64,000 nucleotides of DNA from Comamonas testosteroni ATCC 11996 (GCF_000241525.1 NZ_AHIL01000043.1:310001-374000), one strand, 5' to 3'. Positions 1-10,030 are shown, numbered from the stretch's first letter. The notes: generated by a model not told the origin, from the letters alone. Program-made: numbers and translations.

Positions 1-21
1 AACAACTCAGAGAGGTCGGCC

Positions 22-1608
22 GTGCAACACCATCACCTATACATAGCAGCCAGCATGCTGCTCGCCAGCTCAGCGCCTGTGCTGGCCCAATCTGCGGGCA
101 CGCCTGCTCAGCCCGGCCCCGTGGCTGCGGCAGCTCCCGCAGCTCCCCGCAACACCTTGCCCGCCAGGAATTGCACGGCCATCCGCACGGAGGATCCAAC
201 CACCGTCACGCTGGGGAAATCCGTGGTCATTCCGCTGAGCTCGCCCATGGCGCGCATCCTGGTCAGCGGCCAGACGCCCGGAGCGGGTCAGGCAGCAGCG
301 CCCATGGCCGCGAATGCCCAGCCGCAAATGCAGAACGGCATGGGTGATATCGAGGTCCAATTGCTCAGCCCGCGAGACCTGTTCTTTCGCGGCCGCAAGT
401 CTGGCTCCATGAACGTCATCCTGCAAAATGCCCAGGGTGCCTGCTTCATCAAGGACGTGATCGTCACCATGGACCCGGGGCCGCTGCAGGCCAAGCTCAG
501 CGAGCTCATGCCCGAGGAACGCAGCATCCGCGTCCAGGGCGCCGACAATGCCCTGGTCCTGAGCGGAGAGATCAGCAATCCGCTGCGCCTGGACGATGTG
601 GTGACGCTCGCCGGCGCCTACAGCGACAGCAAGAAGATCGTCAACCTGCTGCGCACCACTTCGCCTCACCAGGTGATGCTGGAAGTCAAGATTGCCGAGG
701 TCAGCAAGACATTGCTCGACAAGCTCGGTGCCAGTCTTGCGGGCCAGCGCATCACCAGCAATGGCATGAATACATTCTCCATCGCCTCCAACTTCCTCAG
801 TGGCGGCGGAGGACTGCTGAGCGCCATGCGCATAGGCAAAGGCTCAATCAGCATTGACGGCCAGAAAGACGACGGCCTGGTGCGTATTCTGGCCGAGCCC
901 AACATCATGGCCATCAGCGGCCAACAGGCCAGCTTTCTCTCGGGCGGCAAGATCTTTATTCCCGTGGCACAGAGCAATACCACTGGCGTGCCAGTGATGA
1001 CGCTGGAGGAAAAAGAGTTCGGCATCGGCGTCAAGTTCACGCCCACCGTACTGGGTGGCTCACGCGTCAATCTCAAGCTGGTCTCAGAAGTGTCCGACCT
1101 GTCTCAGACAGGCTCACCCTTCACCGCCATCAATGGCGTCACCTCCGTCATTCCCTCGCTTTCGGTGCGACGCGCAGACACCACGGTGCAGCTCAATGAC
1201 GGGCAAAGTCTGGTCATTGCCGGTCTCATCAAGAACAACATCACCGAGGCCGTCAAACGCTTTCCGGGACTGGGGGAAATACCGGTTCTCGGCGCACTGG
1301 CCCGCAGCACCGAGTTCCAGACCGATCAGACCGAGTTGATGTTCATCATCACTCCGCGCCTGGTACAGGCACTCGCAGAAGCACCCAGAGTGCCCACCGA
1401 CAACCATGTGGTGCCCTCACGCGCCGAGGTCTATCTCAACGGTGCGCTGGAGAGCTCCAAGCCCGCGCCAGCCGCGAAGACTGCGCCCGCCGCAGCCATG
1501 CCGTCCGGCACTGCAACCCCAGCTCCGGCACCTGCCCCGGTAGCAGCACCACAGGAGCTGCTACCGCAAGCACCGGCCGAGCCCTCGGTTGACCGTCCCG
1601 CCCCCTGA
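22..1608 (+). CDS. rcpA: Tad/Flp pilus outer-membrane secretin (RcpA/CpaC)
   Basis: Outer-membrane secretin that forms the exit channel of the Flp (Tad) pilus. A signal peptide (residues 1-22, ending LAQ) is followed by a pilus-secretin N-terminal domain (about 50-150), a BON-like segment (about 155-205) and the C-terminal secretin domain (about 220-455) with the family-typical stretches VMLEVKIAEVSK, GLIKNN and PGLGEIPVLGALARS. The GTG start has a GAGAGG ribosome site 6 bases upstream. The last 55 residues are an Ala/Pro-rich tail, longer than usual for the family and probably disordered or cell-wall interacting (inference). It is the first Tad gene in the window and reads into the lipoprotein gene 28 bases downstream. 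The family call is firm; whether the GTG is the true start cannot be tested because the upstream gene is outside the window. Confidence 0.93.
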   Translation: MQHHHLYIAASMLLASSAPVLAQSAGTPAQPGPVAAAAPAAPRNTLPARNCTAIRTEDPTTVTLGKSVVIPLSSPMARILVSGQTPGAGQAAAPMAANAQPQMQNGMGDIEVQLLSPRDLFFRGRKSGSMNVILQNAQGACFIKDVIVTMDPGPLQAKLSELMPEERSIRVQGADNALVLSGEISNPLRLDDVVTLAGAYSDSKKIVNLLRTTSPHQVMLEVKIAEVSKTLLDKLGASLAGQRITSNGMNTFSIASNFLSGGGGLLSAMRIGKGSISIDGQKDDGLVRILAEPNIMAISGQQASFLSGGKIFIPVAQSNTTGVPVMTLEEKEFGIGVKFTPTVLGGSRVNLKLVSEVSDLSQTGSPFTAINGVTSVIPSLSVRRADTTVQLNDGQSLVIAGLIKNNITEAVKRFPGLGEIPVLGALARSTEFQTDQTELMFIITPRLVQALAEAPRVPTDNHVVPSRAEVYLNGALESSKPAPAAKTAPAAAMPSGTATPAPAPAPVAAPQELLPQAPAEPSVDRPAP

Positions 1609-1636
1609 ACCCGCCCACCTGAACCGGAGGCAAGCC

Positions 1637-1966
1637 ATGATCGAACGCAGCATCCTATTTCCCGTGGCCCTCGCCGCCCTGCTGGCGGGCTGCGGCAGCA
1701 CAACCCCGCACTACGACGCTCGCTTTGGCGAGGCTGTGCGCACCGCCCGCATGCAGATGACCCTCAACCCTGAAGCCGGCAAGGCTCCTGGCGTCGGTGT
1801 TGATGGAGCCACTGGCATGGACGGTCGAGCCGCAGCGCACACCATGGAACGCTACGAGCGCAGCTTTAAAACGCCACCGCAGGCAGTCAATGTCATCAAT
1901 ATTGGCGGCTCGCTGACCGGCAACCAAAGCGGCGGTGCAGGGGGAGGCAGCGGCGGTACGCCCTAG
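1637..1966 (+). CDS. Small Tad-locus lipoprotein
   Basis: A predicted 109-residue lipoprotein: a short hydrophobic signal ends in the lipobox LLAGC (Cys19), followed by a polar domain and a Gly-rich C-terminus. The ATG at 1637 is preferred over an upstream in-frame GTG because GGAGG lies 8 bases upstream and the lipobox then sits at the normal distance. It sits between the secretin and the pilins, where other Tad loci carry a lipoprotein (CpaD or a pilotin-like protein) that helps the secretin assemble. It is much shorter than CpaD (about 200 residues) and I see no diagnostic domain, so the role as a secretin partner is inferred from position. Confidence 0.75.
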   Translation: MIERSILFPVALAALLAGCGSTTPHYDARFGEAVRTARMQMTLNPEAGKAPGVGVDGATGMDGRAAAHTMERYERSFKTPPQAVNVINIGGSLTGNQSGGAGGGSGGTP

Positions 1967-2129
1967 TCCCTGGAATCTCCAGATCTCAGTTCATCAGTTC
2001 CACACCATTGAATTTGAAAGGAGAACAGATCGCATCGCGGCCTTGCACGCCACTTACCGCCGGCCCAGCAAACCGGCACCCAACCCGTGTAGATGTTTTC
2101 GATCCGTTACTCACTTTAGAGGTATCACC

Positions 2130-2339
2130 ATGAACAGCATCGCTCAGCAATTTGGCCGTTCCCTGCAAGCCTTTGTCCAGGATGAAGAAGGTGCGCAGAT
2201 CATCGAATACGCGCTCGTCGTAGCCGTAGTGTCCATCGGACTGATTCTTCTGATGAAGTCTTCCATAGGCAACGCCCTCTTCACTGATTGGCTCACCAAA
2301 GTCAAGGCTTGCCTGACCAACTCGGCCAGCTGCACCTAA
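2130..2339 (+). CDS. flp: Flp type IVb major pilin, copy 1
   Basis: A 69-residue Flp prepilin. The leader ends in EEG and is followed by AQIIEY, the Flp processing signature (Gly at -1, Glu at +5, Tyr at +6). A 20-residue hydrophobic stem follows, then a short C-terminal tail with two cysteines (KACLTNSASCT). GAGG lies 9 bases before the ATG. Mature pilin is polymerised by the TadABC motor and exits through the secretin. It matches the second copy (2527-2736) at 61 of 69 residues and is part of a tandem duplication. The two tail cysteines could form a disulphide (inference). Confidence 0.95.
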   Translation: MNSIAQQFGRSLQAFVQDEEGAQIIEYALVVAVVSIGLILLMKSSIGNALFTDWLTKVKACLTNSASCT

Positions 2340-2420
2340 CTGTATTGAGAGGTAAGCCATGACGCAGCCGCGCTAACTGTCATGGCCATCAGCAAAGAAC
2401 CGATAAAGACGCATTGCACC

Positions 2421-2486
2421 ATGAAAAACAGCCCGCACTACTGGACCGCAACCCGGCACATGCGTGGTTCTGGCGCCGCGCCATAG
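2421..2486 (+). pseudogene. Truncated 5' copy (stub) of the TadG-like gene
   Basis: A 21-codon open frame starts MKNSPHYWTATRHMRGSGAAP and then hits TAG. It aligns with the start of the real gene at 2814 (MRNHPHLRSKARPMRGSAAQ): the start, the NxPH and the MRGS positions all match, and the offset equals that between the two pilin copies. It is therefore a remnant of the tandem duplication, broken before the membrane segment. It is very unlikely to be functional, although the small frame could still be translated. Confidence 0.72.
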
Positions 2487-2526
2487 CGCCAGCATGGAAT
2501 CGTTGACCCAACTTTGAGGTATCACC

Positions 2527-2736
2527 ATGAACAGCATCACTCAGCATTTTGGCCATTCCCTGCAAGTCTTTATCCAGGATGAAGAAGGCGCGCAAATCAT
2601 CGAATACGCACTCGTTGTGGCCGTGGTCTCCATTGGCTTGATCCTGCTGATGAAGTCTTCGATCAGCGACGCCCTCTTCAATGATTGGCTCACCAAAGTC
2701 AAGGCTTGCCTGACCAACTCGGCTAGCTGCACCTGA
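2527..2736 (+). CDS. flp: Flp type IVb major pilin, copy 2
   Basis: A second 69-residue Flp prepilin, differing from copy 1 at 8 positions: A5T, Q7H, R10H, A14V, V16I, G47S, N48D, T52N. Five of these lie in the leader that is cleaved off, so the mature pilins differ at only three residues. The processing site (EEG then AQIIEY), hydrophobic stem and C-terminal cysteine pair are intact, as is the GAGG ribosome site. Tad loci with several flp genes are known, and often only one is the major subunit. Which copy dominates here cannot be told from sequence. Confidence 0.95.
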   Translation: MNSITQHFGHSLQVFIQDEEGAQIIEYALVVAVVSIGLILLMKSSISDALFNDWLTKVKACLTNSASCT

Positions 2737-2813
2737 CTCTATCCACAGATAAGCCATGGCGGTCGTCTCGTCCGTCATGGCTCTCCAGCCAACCACTCCA
2801 TTCGAAACACATC

Positions 2814-4079
2814 ATGAGAAACCACCCACACCTCAGGTCCAAAGCCCGGCCCATGCGTGGTTCTGCCGCACAGCGGCGGCAGCATGGTGCCTTTCTGATT
2901 ACCTTTGCCCTGTTCATGCTGTTCCTGCTGGGCTTTATGGGCATTGCATTGGATTTGGGCCGGCTGTTTATCGTCAAGACCGAGCTGCAGACGGCCATGG
3001 ACAGCTGCGCGCTGGCAGCGGCACGAGAACTCAATGGTCAATCTGACGCCATCACGCGCGCCCAGAACGCAGGCATGGCGGCGGGTAACAGCAACAACGC
3101 CAATCTGCAATCCGCTAACTGGAACGGACAGGGAAAGCTCCCCGCCACTGGCATCAGCTTTCGGAAACAGGATTACGTCACTCCGACATCGGACGGCAAG
3201 CTGGCACGTTATGCCGAATGCCAGTACTCCATGAGCAGCATCAAGCTCTGGCTGCTGCAAGCCATGGGGGCCTTTACCGGCGATAGCGCCACCTGGCCCA
3301 ATACAGGCACCGTGGAAGCAAGGGCCGTGGCAACTCGCGCGCCTTCACAAAGTGCCTGCCCAATTCCCGTGCAACTGAAAAAGGCAAAGTTCGATGCACT
3401 GAACAGTTCGCCCGGTGGCGGCAAAGGCACCTGGATCGTCGCCATGACCAAATCGGGTGGCGGCAGCGACTTCGGCTGGTCCAATCTGGATGGATCCACC
3501 AGTGCCACTGAAACATGGGCTGAGCTGGAAGGGAAATACTGCAACACCCAGTTTCCCCAACTCCCCCTTGATACCAACGGCCTAAAAGCCTCGGCTTTCG
3601 AATACTGGAACCATCGTTTTGGTATTTACAAAAAGGCTTCAGACACCCCGTCTCAGAACCCTAGTGCGAGCCGCCCCGATTTCACGGGCTATATCTACAC
3701 CGACACCAACTGGCCGAGCAAATTCAATGCCTACGACGGTCCTGCTCAAGGCGGCACCTCCAACTTCATAACGCAGCGCCAATCGTTTACCCCTTGTGGG
3801 CCCAGCTGTCCCGCCAAAGGCAATGAAACCGTGATAGGGACCGCCGAGATCAAACTTTTTGGTGCCGACCGCCGCCTGGTACTCGTCCCTGTAGTGAATA
3901 CCGGTGGCTATGTCGTCAATTTCGCCTGCATGTTGATGCTGCAACCGCTTCCCAGCCCAATCAAAGACGACATTTCCCTTGAATACCGGGGCAATGCCAC
4001 CGACCTAGACAGTCCCTGCACCACCACCGGTCTGGCAGGCGGTACATACGGCCCATTGGTACCCGTCCTTGTAAGGTGA
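2814..4079 (+). CDS. tadG: TadG-like pilus assembly protein
   Basis: A 421-residue protein with the TadE/TadG-type N-terminus: a basic start (residues 1-24), then one membrane helix (about 25-50, GAFLITFALFMLFLLGFMGIALDLGR) with the pseudopilin-like junction, then a large periplasmic or exported domain with scattered cysteines. Family members assist Flp pilus assembly at the inner membrane and may be surface-exposed. No von Willebrand A domain is obvious, although many TadG proteins have one. Its stop overlaps the GTG of the next gene (GTGA), suggesting coupled translation. A broken copy of its first 21 codons lies at 2421. Confidence 0.8.
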   Translation: MRNHPHLRSKARPMRGSAAQRRQHGAFLITFALFMLFLLGFMGIALDLGRLFIVKTELQTAMDSCALAAARELNGQSDAITRAQNAGMAAGNSNNANLQSANWNGQGKLPATGISFRKQDYVTPTSDGKLARYAECQYSMSSIKLWLLQAMGAFTGDSATWPNTGTVEARAVATRAPSQSACPIPVQLKKAKFDALNSSPGGGKGTWIVAMTKSGGGSDFGWSNLDGSTSATETWAELEGKYCNTQFPQLPLDTNGLKASAFEYWNHRFGIYKKASDTPSQNPSASRPDFTGYIYTDTNWPSKFNAYDGPAQGGTSNFITQRQSFTPCGPSCPAKGNETVIGTAEIKLFGADRRLVLVPVVNTGGYVVNFACMLMLQPLPSPIKDDISLEYRGNATDLDSPCTTTGLAGGTYGPLVPVLVR

Positions 4080-4528
4080 ACATCATGCGCAAATATCAGC
4101 ATCGACAACAGGGGGCAGCGCTGATTGAGCTGGCGCTAAGCATTCCTTTCATGATCATGCTGAGCATGATCGTCATCGAGTTCGGCCGTGCCCTTTACGA
4201 ATACAACACGGTGACCAAGTCGGTACGCGATGCCGCGCGCTATCTCTCGGCAAACACGCCTAACACCTTATGCCCTGACGCCCAGAATCTGGTGGTCTAC
4301 GGTACAACGACAGCGGGCAGCCAACCCCTAGCTCCCGGACTCAAGACCAGCGCCGTGAGCTGCAGCTGGCAGACCACGGGTGCACTCCCGCTGATCAATA
4401 CCGTCACCGTCACGGTTACCGGGTATCACTTCTCGTCACCGATATCCAGCGTGTTCGGCCTGCAGCTGTTCACCAACGGAGGCATCAACTTCGGCAATAT
4501 CACCGCCACGATGAGGACGCTGACATGA
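4076..4528 (+). CDS. tadE: TadE-like minor pseudopilin
   Basis: A 150-residue TadE family protein. The N-terminus QQGAALIELALSIPFMIMLSMIVIEFGRALYEYNTV carries the Gly-(x)-Glu TadE processing region and the single hydrophobic helix; the rest is a small exported domain with two cysteines. TadE pseudopilins are processed by the Tad prepilin peptidase and needed for pilus assembly. The GTG at 4076 overlaps the tadG stop by 4 bases; an ATG at 4085 (MRKYQH) is an equally plausible start. The 3' end overlaps the next gene by ATGA. Confidence 0.85.
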   Translation: MNIMRKYQHRQQGAALIELALSIPFMIMLSMIVIEFGRALYEYNTVTKSVRDAARYLSANTPNTLCPDAQNLVVYGTTTAGSQPLAPGLKTSAVSCSWQTTGALPLINTVTVTVTGYHFSSPISSVFGLQLFTNGGINFGNITATMRTLT

Positions 4529-4968
4529 AACACCTCACTCAACGCGGCTCCACACTCATTGAATTTGCACTGGGGCTGCTGATCTTTCTGATGTTCCTGC
4601 TGGGCGTGGTGGATTTCAGCCGCCTGCTCTACACCTGGACCGCGGCCAACGAAGCCACACGTGCCGGTGCTCGCTATGCGGTGGTGTGCGATGACCGAAA
4701 CCGGCAAACCAAGGTACTTCAGCACATGCAGAACCGGCTGCCGCAAATCACCGCTGTGGACGTGATTTGGAAACCCGACAGTTGCACGACTGCCACCTGC
4801 AAGAGCGTCACGGTAAGCATCCCTCAAGACGGTCTGAAGTTCCAATGGATCGCGCCCATCGTGGGGTCGGCGGCGCAGACCGTCATCGACATGCCGGGAT
4901 TTAGCACCACCCTGCCGCGTGAAATCATGTACCAGGACTCCAACGCCCAATCGGACTGCACCCCTTGA
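4525..4968 (+). CDS. TadE/TadF-like minor pseudopilin
   Basis: A 147-residue protein of the TadE-like family: QRGSTLIEFALGLLIFLMFLLGVVDFSRLLYTWTAANEATRAGARYAV gives the processing site, membrane helix and the conserved R-A-G-A-R-Y motif after it. The C-terminal part has four cysteines. It begins inside the stop of the previous gene (ATGA), so the two pseudopilins are probably made together. TadE and TadF cannot be told apart reliably by eye; as the second such gene it is likely the TadF equivalent. Confidence 0.82.
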   Translation: MKHLTQRGSTLIEFALGLLIFLMFLLGVVDFSRLLYTWTAANEATRAGARYAVVCDDRNRQTKVLQHMQNRLPQITAVDVIWKPDSCTTATCKSVTVSIPQDGLKFQWIAPIVGSAAQTVIDMPGFSTTLPREIMYQDSNAQSDCTP

Positions 4969-4983
4969 CCAGCGAGAACTCGT

Positions 4984-6144
4984 ATGAAAATCGCCATCAT
5001 CTCCCCCAACACCGCCCATCTCCGCGAGATGGCCCATGTGCTGCAAGAGCAGTCGCACCAGGTGCAGACCTTCGAGGGTGGCAAGACCCGCATGCCCACG
5101 ATTGCCGAGCAGGAGCTGCCGGATCTGATCATCGTCGATGGTATGTGCTGCGACCCCGCAGACCTGGCTCCGGTGGAACAGGTAACCACCCATCACCCAC
5201 GCATGGCCGTGGTCCTGCTGTGCGCCCAGCAGACACCAGAGTTTTTGCTGCAATCCATGCGGGCGGGCGTGCGCGAGGTTCTGCCATCGCCGCCGCCGCC
5301 GCAGGCGCTGGCCGATGCCGTTCAGCGCCTTGCCAGCAAATTGCAGGACAGCACCACCAACCGTGCACAAGGGCAAGTCATGGCCTTTCTGCCCTGCAAG
5401 GGCGGTGCCGGCGCCACTTTCCTGGCCACCAACCTGGGCTGGGCGCTGGCGCAAAAGCACTCCGTGCTGCTTATCGACCTGAATCTGCAGTTTGGCGATG
5501 CGCTGCCCTATCTGCATGAAGGCAAGCCAAGCTCGACATTGGCGGATGTGGCACGTGACCTTCACCGCCTTGACGCATCTTTTCTCACCGCCAGTACGGT
5601 AAAGATCACACCACGCCTGCATGTGCTGGCGGCCCCCGAAGATGCCATGCATGCCATGGAAGTGGAGCCCGGGCATATTGAGGCCATCGTGCAACTGGCT
5701 GCCACACACTACGACTTCGTGCTGCTGGACATGGGGCGCGTGCTGGACCCATTGGCTCTACGCGTGCTCGACAAGGCGCAGTGCATTGTTCCTGTGCTGC
5801 TGCCCAACGTACCCGCCGTTCGCAATGCGCAAAAGCTGCTGCGCATGTTCCACGATCTGGGCTACCCGCAAAGCCGCCTGCATCCGGTGCTGAACCGGGT
5901 GGACAGGCGCAGCGAAATCGGTCTGTCTGAAGTGCGCAAGACCCTGGGCCTGGAACAGCAATGGCGCAGCATTCCCGACTCAGCCCAGGAAGTACAAGCA
6001 GCCATCAATGCTGGAGCACCGCTGGCCGAATCCGCTCGCAGTAGCAGCGTGGTGCGCGAGCTGACGGCCTGGGCCGATGCGCTGTCACCTCGAACTCATG
6101 AAGAAAACGGTAATTTCTTGAACCGGCTCTTTCGCCGGGCGTAG
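4984..6144 (+). CDS. cpaE: Tad pilus localisation ATPase TadZ/CpaE
   Basis: A 386-residue two-domain protein. Residues 1-120 are a response-regulator-like receiver fold. Residues 130-380 are a MinD/ParA-type ATPase with a deviant Walker A (FLPCKGGAGATFLATNLG, about 137-154) and the Walker B-like FVLLDMG (about 245). TadZ/CpaE places the pilus machine at its site in the cell. The Walker A has Ala-Thr where the family usually has Lys-Thr (GAGAT rather than GxGKT), a change seen in several TadZ proteins and suggesting weak or no ATP hydrolysis. It lies 15 bases after the pseudopilins and is followed by the motor ATPase. Confidence 0.9.
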   Translation: MKIAIISPNTAHLREMAHVLQEQSHQVQTFEGGKTRMPTIAEQELPDLIIVDGMCCDPADLAPVEQVTTHHPRMAVVLLCAQQTPEFLLQSMRAGVREVLPSPPPPQALADAVQRLASKLQDSTTNRAQGQVMAFLPCKGGAGATFLATNLGWALAQKHSVLLIDLNLQFGDALPYLHEGKPSSTLADVARDLHRLDASFLTASTVKITPRLHVLAAPEDAMHAMEVEPGHIEAIVQLAATHYDFVLLDMGRVLDPLALRVLDKAQCIVPVLLPNVPAVRNAQKLLRMFHDLGYPQSRLHPVLNRVDRRSEIGLSEVRKTLGLEQQWRSIPDSAQEVQAAINAGAPLAESARSSSVVRELTAWADALSPRTHEENGNFLNRLFRRA

Positions 6145-6171
6145 GCATCTGTATTGCAGAAGGAGACTGTC

Positions 6172-7587
<1,416 letters not shown>

Positions 7588-7608
7588 ACTCCGCAAAAAG
7601 GTGCCGCC

Positions 7609-8598
7609 ATGCTGTCCTTTTTCTCTTCCCACTCGATCCTGGTAATCATCGGTCTGGTGTTTGTAGCAGTGCTCCTGCTACTGGAAGCACTGCACACGAT
7701 CTGGAAGCAGTACAAGAGTCCTGAGGCAAAGCGGCTTGAGCGCCGGCTCAGAGCCTTGTCAGCAGCCGATGACAACAGCAATCCGACCAAGCTGGTCAAG
7801 GAGCGCGTACTTAGCGATATGCCCAGGATGCAGCGTGTGCTGCAAACCATGCCGCGCGCCCACCAGCTAGACCGCTTCATTGTTCAATCAGGCCTGGACT
7901 GGACGGTTTCGGGCTTGCTGCTAGGCAGTGCAATACTGTTTGCGCTAGGTATGCTGACAACCGTCATGCTTCGCCAACCCATGGAGCTGGGCGTGCTTTC
8001 AAGTCTGGTGCTGGGCTCCCTTCCATGGCTGTTTCTGCAACGCAAAAGACTGCAGCGCCTGAAACGTATGGAGCACCAACTCCCAGAAGCGCTGGACCTC
8101 ATAGCGCGCGCATTGCGCGCAGGCCATGCATTCTCCGCAAGCCTGCAAATGGCTGGAGAGGAACTGACCGAACCTATCGCCGACGAGTTCCGCCTGGTGC
8201 ATGACGAAATCAACTATGGCACATCGCTACAGCAGGCCTTGAGCAATCTGGGTGAGCGGGTACCGATCACAGATTTGCGCTACTTCATCGTCGCCGTACT
8301 GATACAGCGCGAATCTGGCGGCAACCTCACCGAGATGCTCAGCAACCTGAGTCGCCTGATCCGCGAGCGGCTCAAGCTCCATGCCAAGGTCCGCGTACTC
8401 TCCGCTGACGGGCGAATGTCGGCCTGGTTCCTGGGCTTGATGCCATTTGGACTGGCCGCTCTGCTCAATCTAATGAATCCGGAATTCATGCATCCGCTCT
8501 GGACTGACCCTATTGGCATCACCATTCTGAAATGGTTGGCCGCACTGATGGTCATAGGTCTGTTGCTGCTGCGCCGCATCGCCCGTATCAGGGTATGA
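7609..8598 (+). CDS. tadB: Tad pilus inner-membrane platform protein TadB
   Basis: A 329-residue type II secretion F-domain protein with membrane helices at about 6-28, 100-140, 270-295 and 300-320, and a cytoplasmic F domain in which LPEALDLIARALRAGHAFSASLQMAGEEL is typical. TadB and TadC form the inner-membrane platform on which the TadA motor acts. AAAAGG lies upstream of the ATG. It is followed by tadC with a 27-base gap. Confidence 0.92.
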   Translation: MLSFFSSHSILVIIGLVFVAVLLLLEALHTIWKQYKSPEAKRLERRLRALSAADDNSNPTKLVKERVLSDMPRMQRVLQTMPRAHQLDRFIVQSGLDWTVSGLLLGSAILFALGMLTTVMLRQPMELGVLSSLVLGSLPWLFLQRKRLQRLKRMEHQLPEALDLIARALRAGHAFSASLQMAGEELTEPIADEFRLVHDEINYGTSLQQALSNLGERVPITDLRYFIVAVLIQRESGGNLTEMLSNLSRLIRERLKLHAKVRVLSADGRMSAWFLGLMPFGLAALLNLMNPEFMHPLWTDPIGITILKWLAALMVIGLLLLRRIARIRV

Positions 8599-8625
8599 GT
8601 CCATCTGAAACGCAAGGAGTCCTCC

Positions 8626-9537
8626 ATGTTGATCGTCGCCCTGCTCACTTTCACCGCCGTCATGCTGGCTGCTGGCGCCTTGTTCTTCTGGGCAACGCCA
8701 ACAGTCGCCGAGCGACGCTTACAGTCACTTACACCCACCTCTCAAGACAAGGGGTGGACAGAAACAGTCGTCAAGCTGGTCGGCCCATTTGCACACCTGT
8801 CGTCCCCCACCAAAGACAGTGATGCAACGCCATTGCGGCTGCGCTTTCTGAATGCCGGCATCCGCCACGAGAGTGCACCACTGCTGTACTTTGGAGTCAA
8901 AACGCTGCTGCCTCTTGCTTTGGGGCTGACGGTGTACTCGCTCATGCGGGCAGCCAGCAAGGCAGACAGCACCCAGCTATTGTTCTTCCCCTTGGTGACC
9001 GCTCTTGTGGCCTGTTACCTGCCGAATCTGGTTCTGCGCTGGATGGCCTCGCGCCGCAAGCGCGAGATCTTTGAAAACTTTCCCGATGCCGCTGATTTGA
9101 TGCTGGTCTGCGTAGAAGCAGGCATGGGCCTGGATGCCGCGCTGGGCAAGGTAACCGATGAAATTCGCATCAAAAGCGAAGCCCTGGCAGAGGAGCTCCA
9201 CTGGACCAACCTGGAAATGCGAGCTGGCAGCACTCGCGAAAAATCCCTGCGAAATCTGGCGGCCCGCACCGGTGTAGATGAAATTCACACTTTTACGGCC
9301 ATGCTGACGCAGGCAGACCGATTTGGCACCAGCATAGGCGAATCGCTCCGGGTTTTCTCGGATGATCTACGCCACAAACGGCAGATGCGCGCCGAAGAGC
9401 TCGCTGCCAAGATACCCACCAAGATGCTGCTGCCACTGGTGACCTGCATCTTCCCGGCCATCATCATGGTGGTTCTGGGTCCGGCCATCATACGAATCGT
9501 GCGCATGATCCTGCCCATGATGGGCGGCAGCATGTGA
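8626..9537 (+). CDS. tadC: Tad pilus inner-membrane platform protein TadC
   Basis: A 303-residue type II secretion F-domain protein, a paralogue of TadB. It has N-terminal helices (about 3-22 and 85-135), the F domain (FPDAADLMLVCVEAGMGLDAALGKV) and a C-terminal helix pair containing KIPTKMLLPLVTCIFPAIIMVVLGPAIIRI (start of this motif about residue 262). It is the last recognised Tad gene here; no tadD follows. A perfect hairpin lies about 100 bases downstream. Confidence 0.92.
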   Translation: MLIVALLTFTAVMLAAGALFFWATPTVAERRLQSLTPTSQDKGWTETVVKLVGPFAHLSSPTKDSDATPLRLRFLNAGIRHESAPLLYFGVKTLLPLALGLTVYSLMRAASKADSTQLLFFPLVTALVACYLPNLVLRWMASRRKREIFENFPDAADLMLVCVEAGMGLDAALGKVTDEIRIKSEALAEELHWTNLEMRAGSTREKSLRNLAARTGVDEIHTFTAMLTQADRFGTSIGESLRVFSDDLRHKRQMRAEELAAKIPTKMLLPLVTCIFPAIIMVVLGPAIIRIVRMILPMMGGSM

Positions 9538-9970
9538 GGGCTTCAACAGGGGGTCGGATTCGCCTCTCGGACGAGATATCCTGAAAGTAGTCGCGACATC
9601 TTTGACCTAATCCACAGGGACAGCCATGACCTGCAGAGAGCATGTGCTCTCTCTATGACGCCTGGATTGACAATCTTGAGCTGGCCCCCTCTCGACGTGG
9701 TCGAAAGATGCGCCATGAAATGAGCAGCACGGAAAAATCTGCGCAAACGGCAAACGGCAAACGGCAACCGGCAACCGGACGATTGACCGAGTGTCTATCT
9801 TTGCCTCGCATGGTTTCGACGCTGACTGCCACTCGGAGCTCTGCTCAAATACAAGCCGTCATTTTTTGAAAACTTCACGCCACAAAAGCCACAAACTGTG
9901 CGATCAGCGCGCACAAACCCTGCAACAACCTGCTAAGGCAAGCGAGTAGCCGCTACACTTTGCGCCTCAG
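9538..9970. other. Non-coding gap after the tad operon
   Basis: This 433-base gap has no convincing gene; a 75-codon frame at 9642 lacks a ribosome site and looks unlike a protein. It holds a perfect 8-bp inverted repeat with a 2-base loop (9635-9652, AGAGAGCATGTGCTCTCT), without a T-run, which could be a transcript end or operator. It also holds a short heptamer repeat (9743-9777). A possible -10 box TACACT at 9954-9959 would start a transcript just before the hairpin at 9971. Confidence 0.55.
9743..9777 (+). repeat. Five-copy 7-bp direct repeat
   Basis: Three exact copies of GCAAACG are followed by two of GCAACCG with no spacing. The array lies in the non-coding gap between tadC and argA. 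A unit of 7 bases in non-coding DNA suggests slipped-strand variation; nothing indicates a plasmid iteron. Confidence 0.8.
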
Positions 9971-10001
9971 GCCTGCGTAATACCCGACGCGGGCCTTTTT
10001 T
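9971..10001 (+). terminator. Intrinsic terminator-like hairpin in the argA leader
   Basis: GCCTGCGT (9971-9978) pairs with ACGCGGGC (9987-9994), with one T-G wobble and an 8-base loop, followed by C and six T. It ends only 29 bases before the argA ATG, on the same strand. It could end a short upstream transcript or act as an attenuator of argA. The structure is clear; the role is inferred. Confidence 0.6.
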
Positions 10002-10030
10002 CCCGCTTTTCGAGGTTTTCGCGCACTGCC

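Larger units (their letters stand above)
2130..2880 (+). repeat. Diverged tandem duplication of flp plus the 5' end of tadG
   Basis: Two copies of one segment lie head to tail about 395 bases apart. Copy 1 is about 2130-2490 and copy 2 about 2527-2880. The pilin starts are 397 bases apart and the ATGs of the tadG stub and the real tadG are 393 apart. Shared landmarks are the GAGGTATCACC leader before each pilin, AAGCCATG just after each pilin stop, GTCATGGC in the spacer, and CATGCGTGGTTCTG within the tadG start. The pilins are conserved while spacer and stub have drifted, as expected when selection keeps only the pilin. Confidence 0.8.

Noticed and set aside
9743-9777. Plasmid-type iterons or a CRISPR array
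   Set aside because: The unit is only 7 bases with no spacers, and no replication or cas genes are near.
9642-9869. A 75-codon plus-strand frame after tadC as a small gene
   Set aside because: No ribosome site, runs through the heptamer repeat, and composition is unlike a protein.
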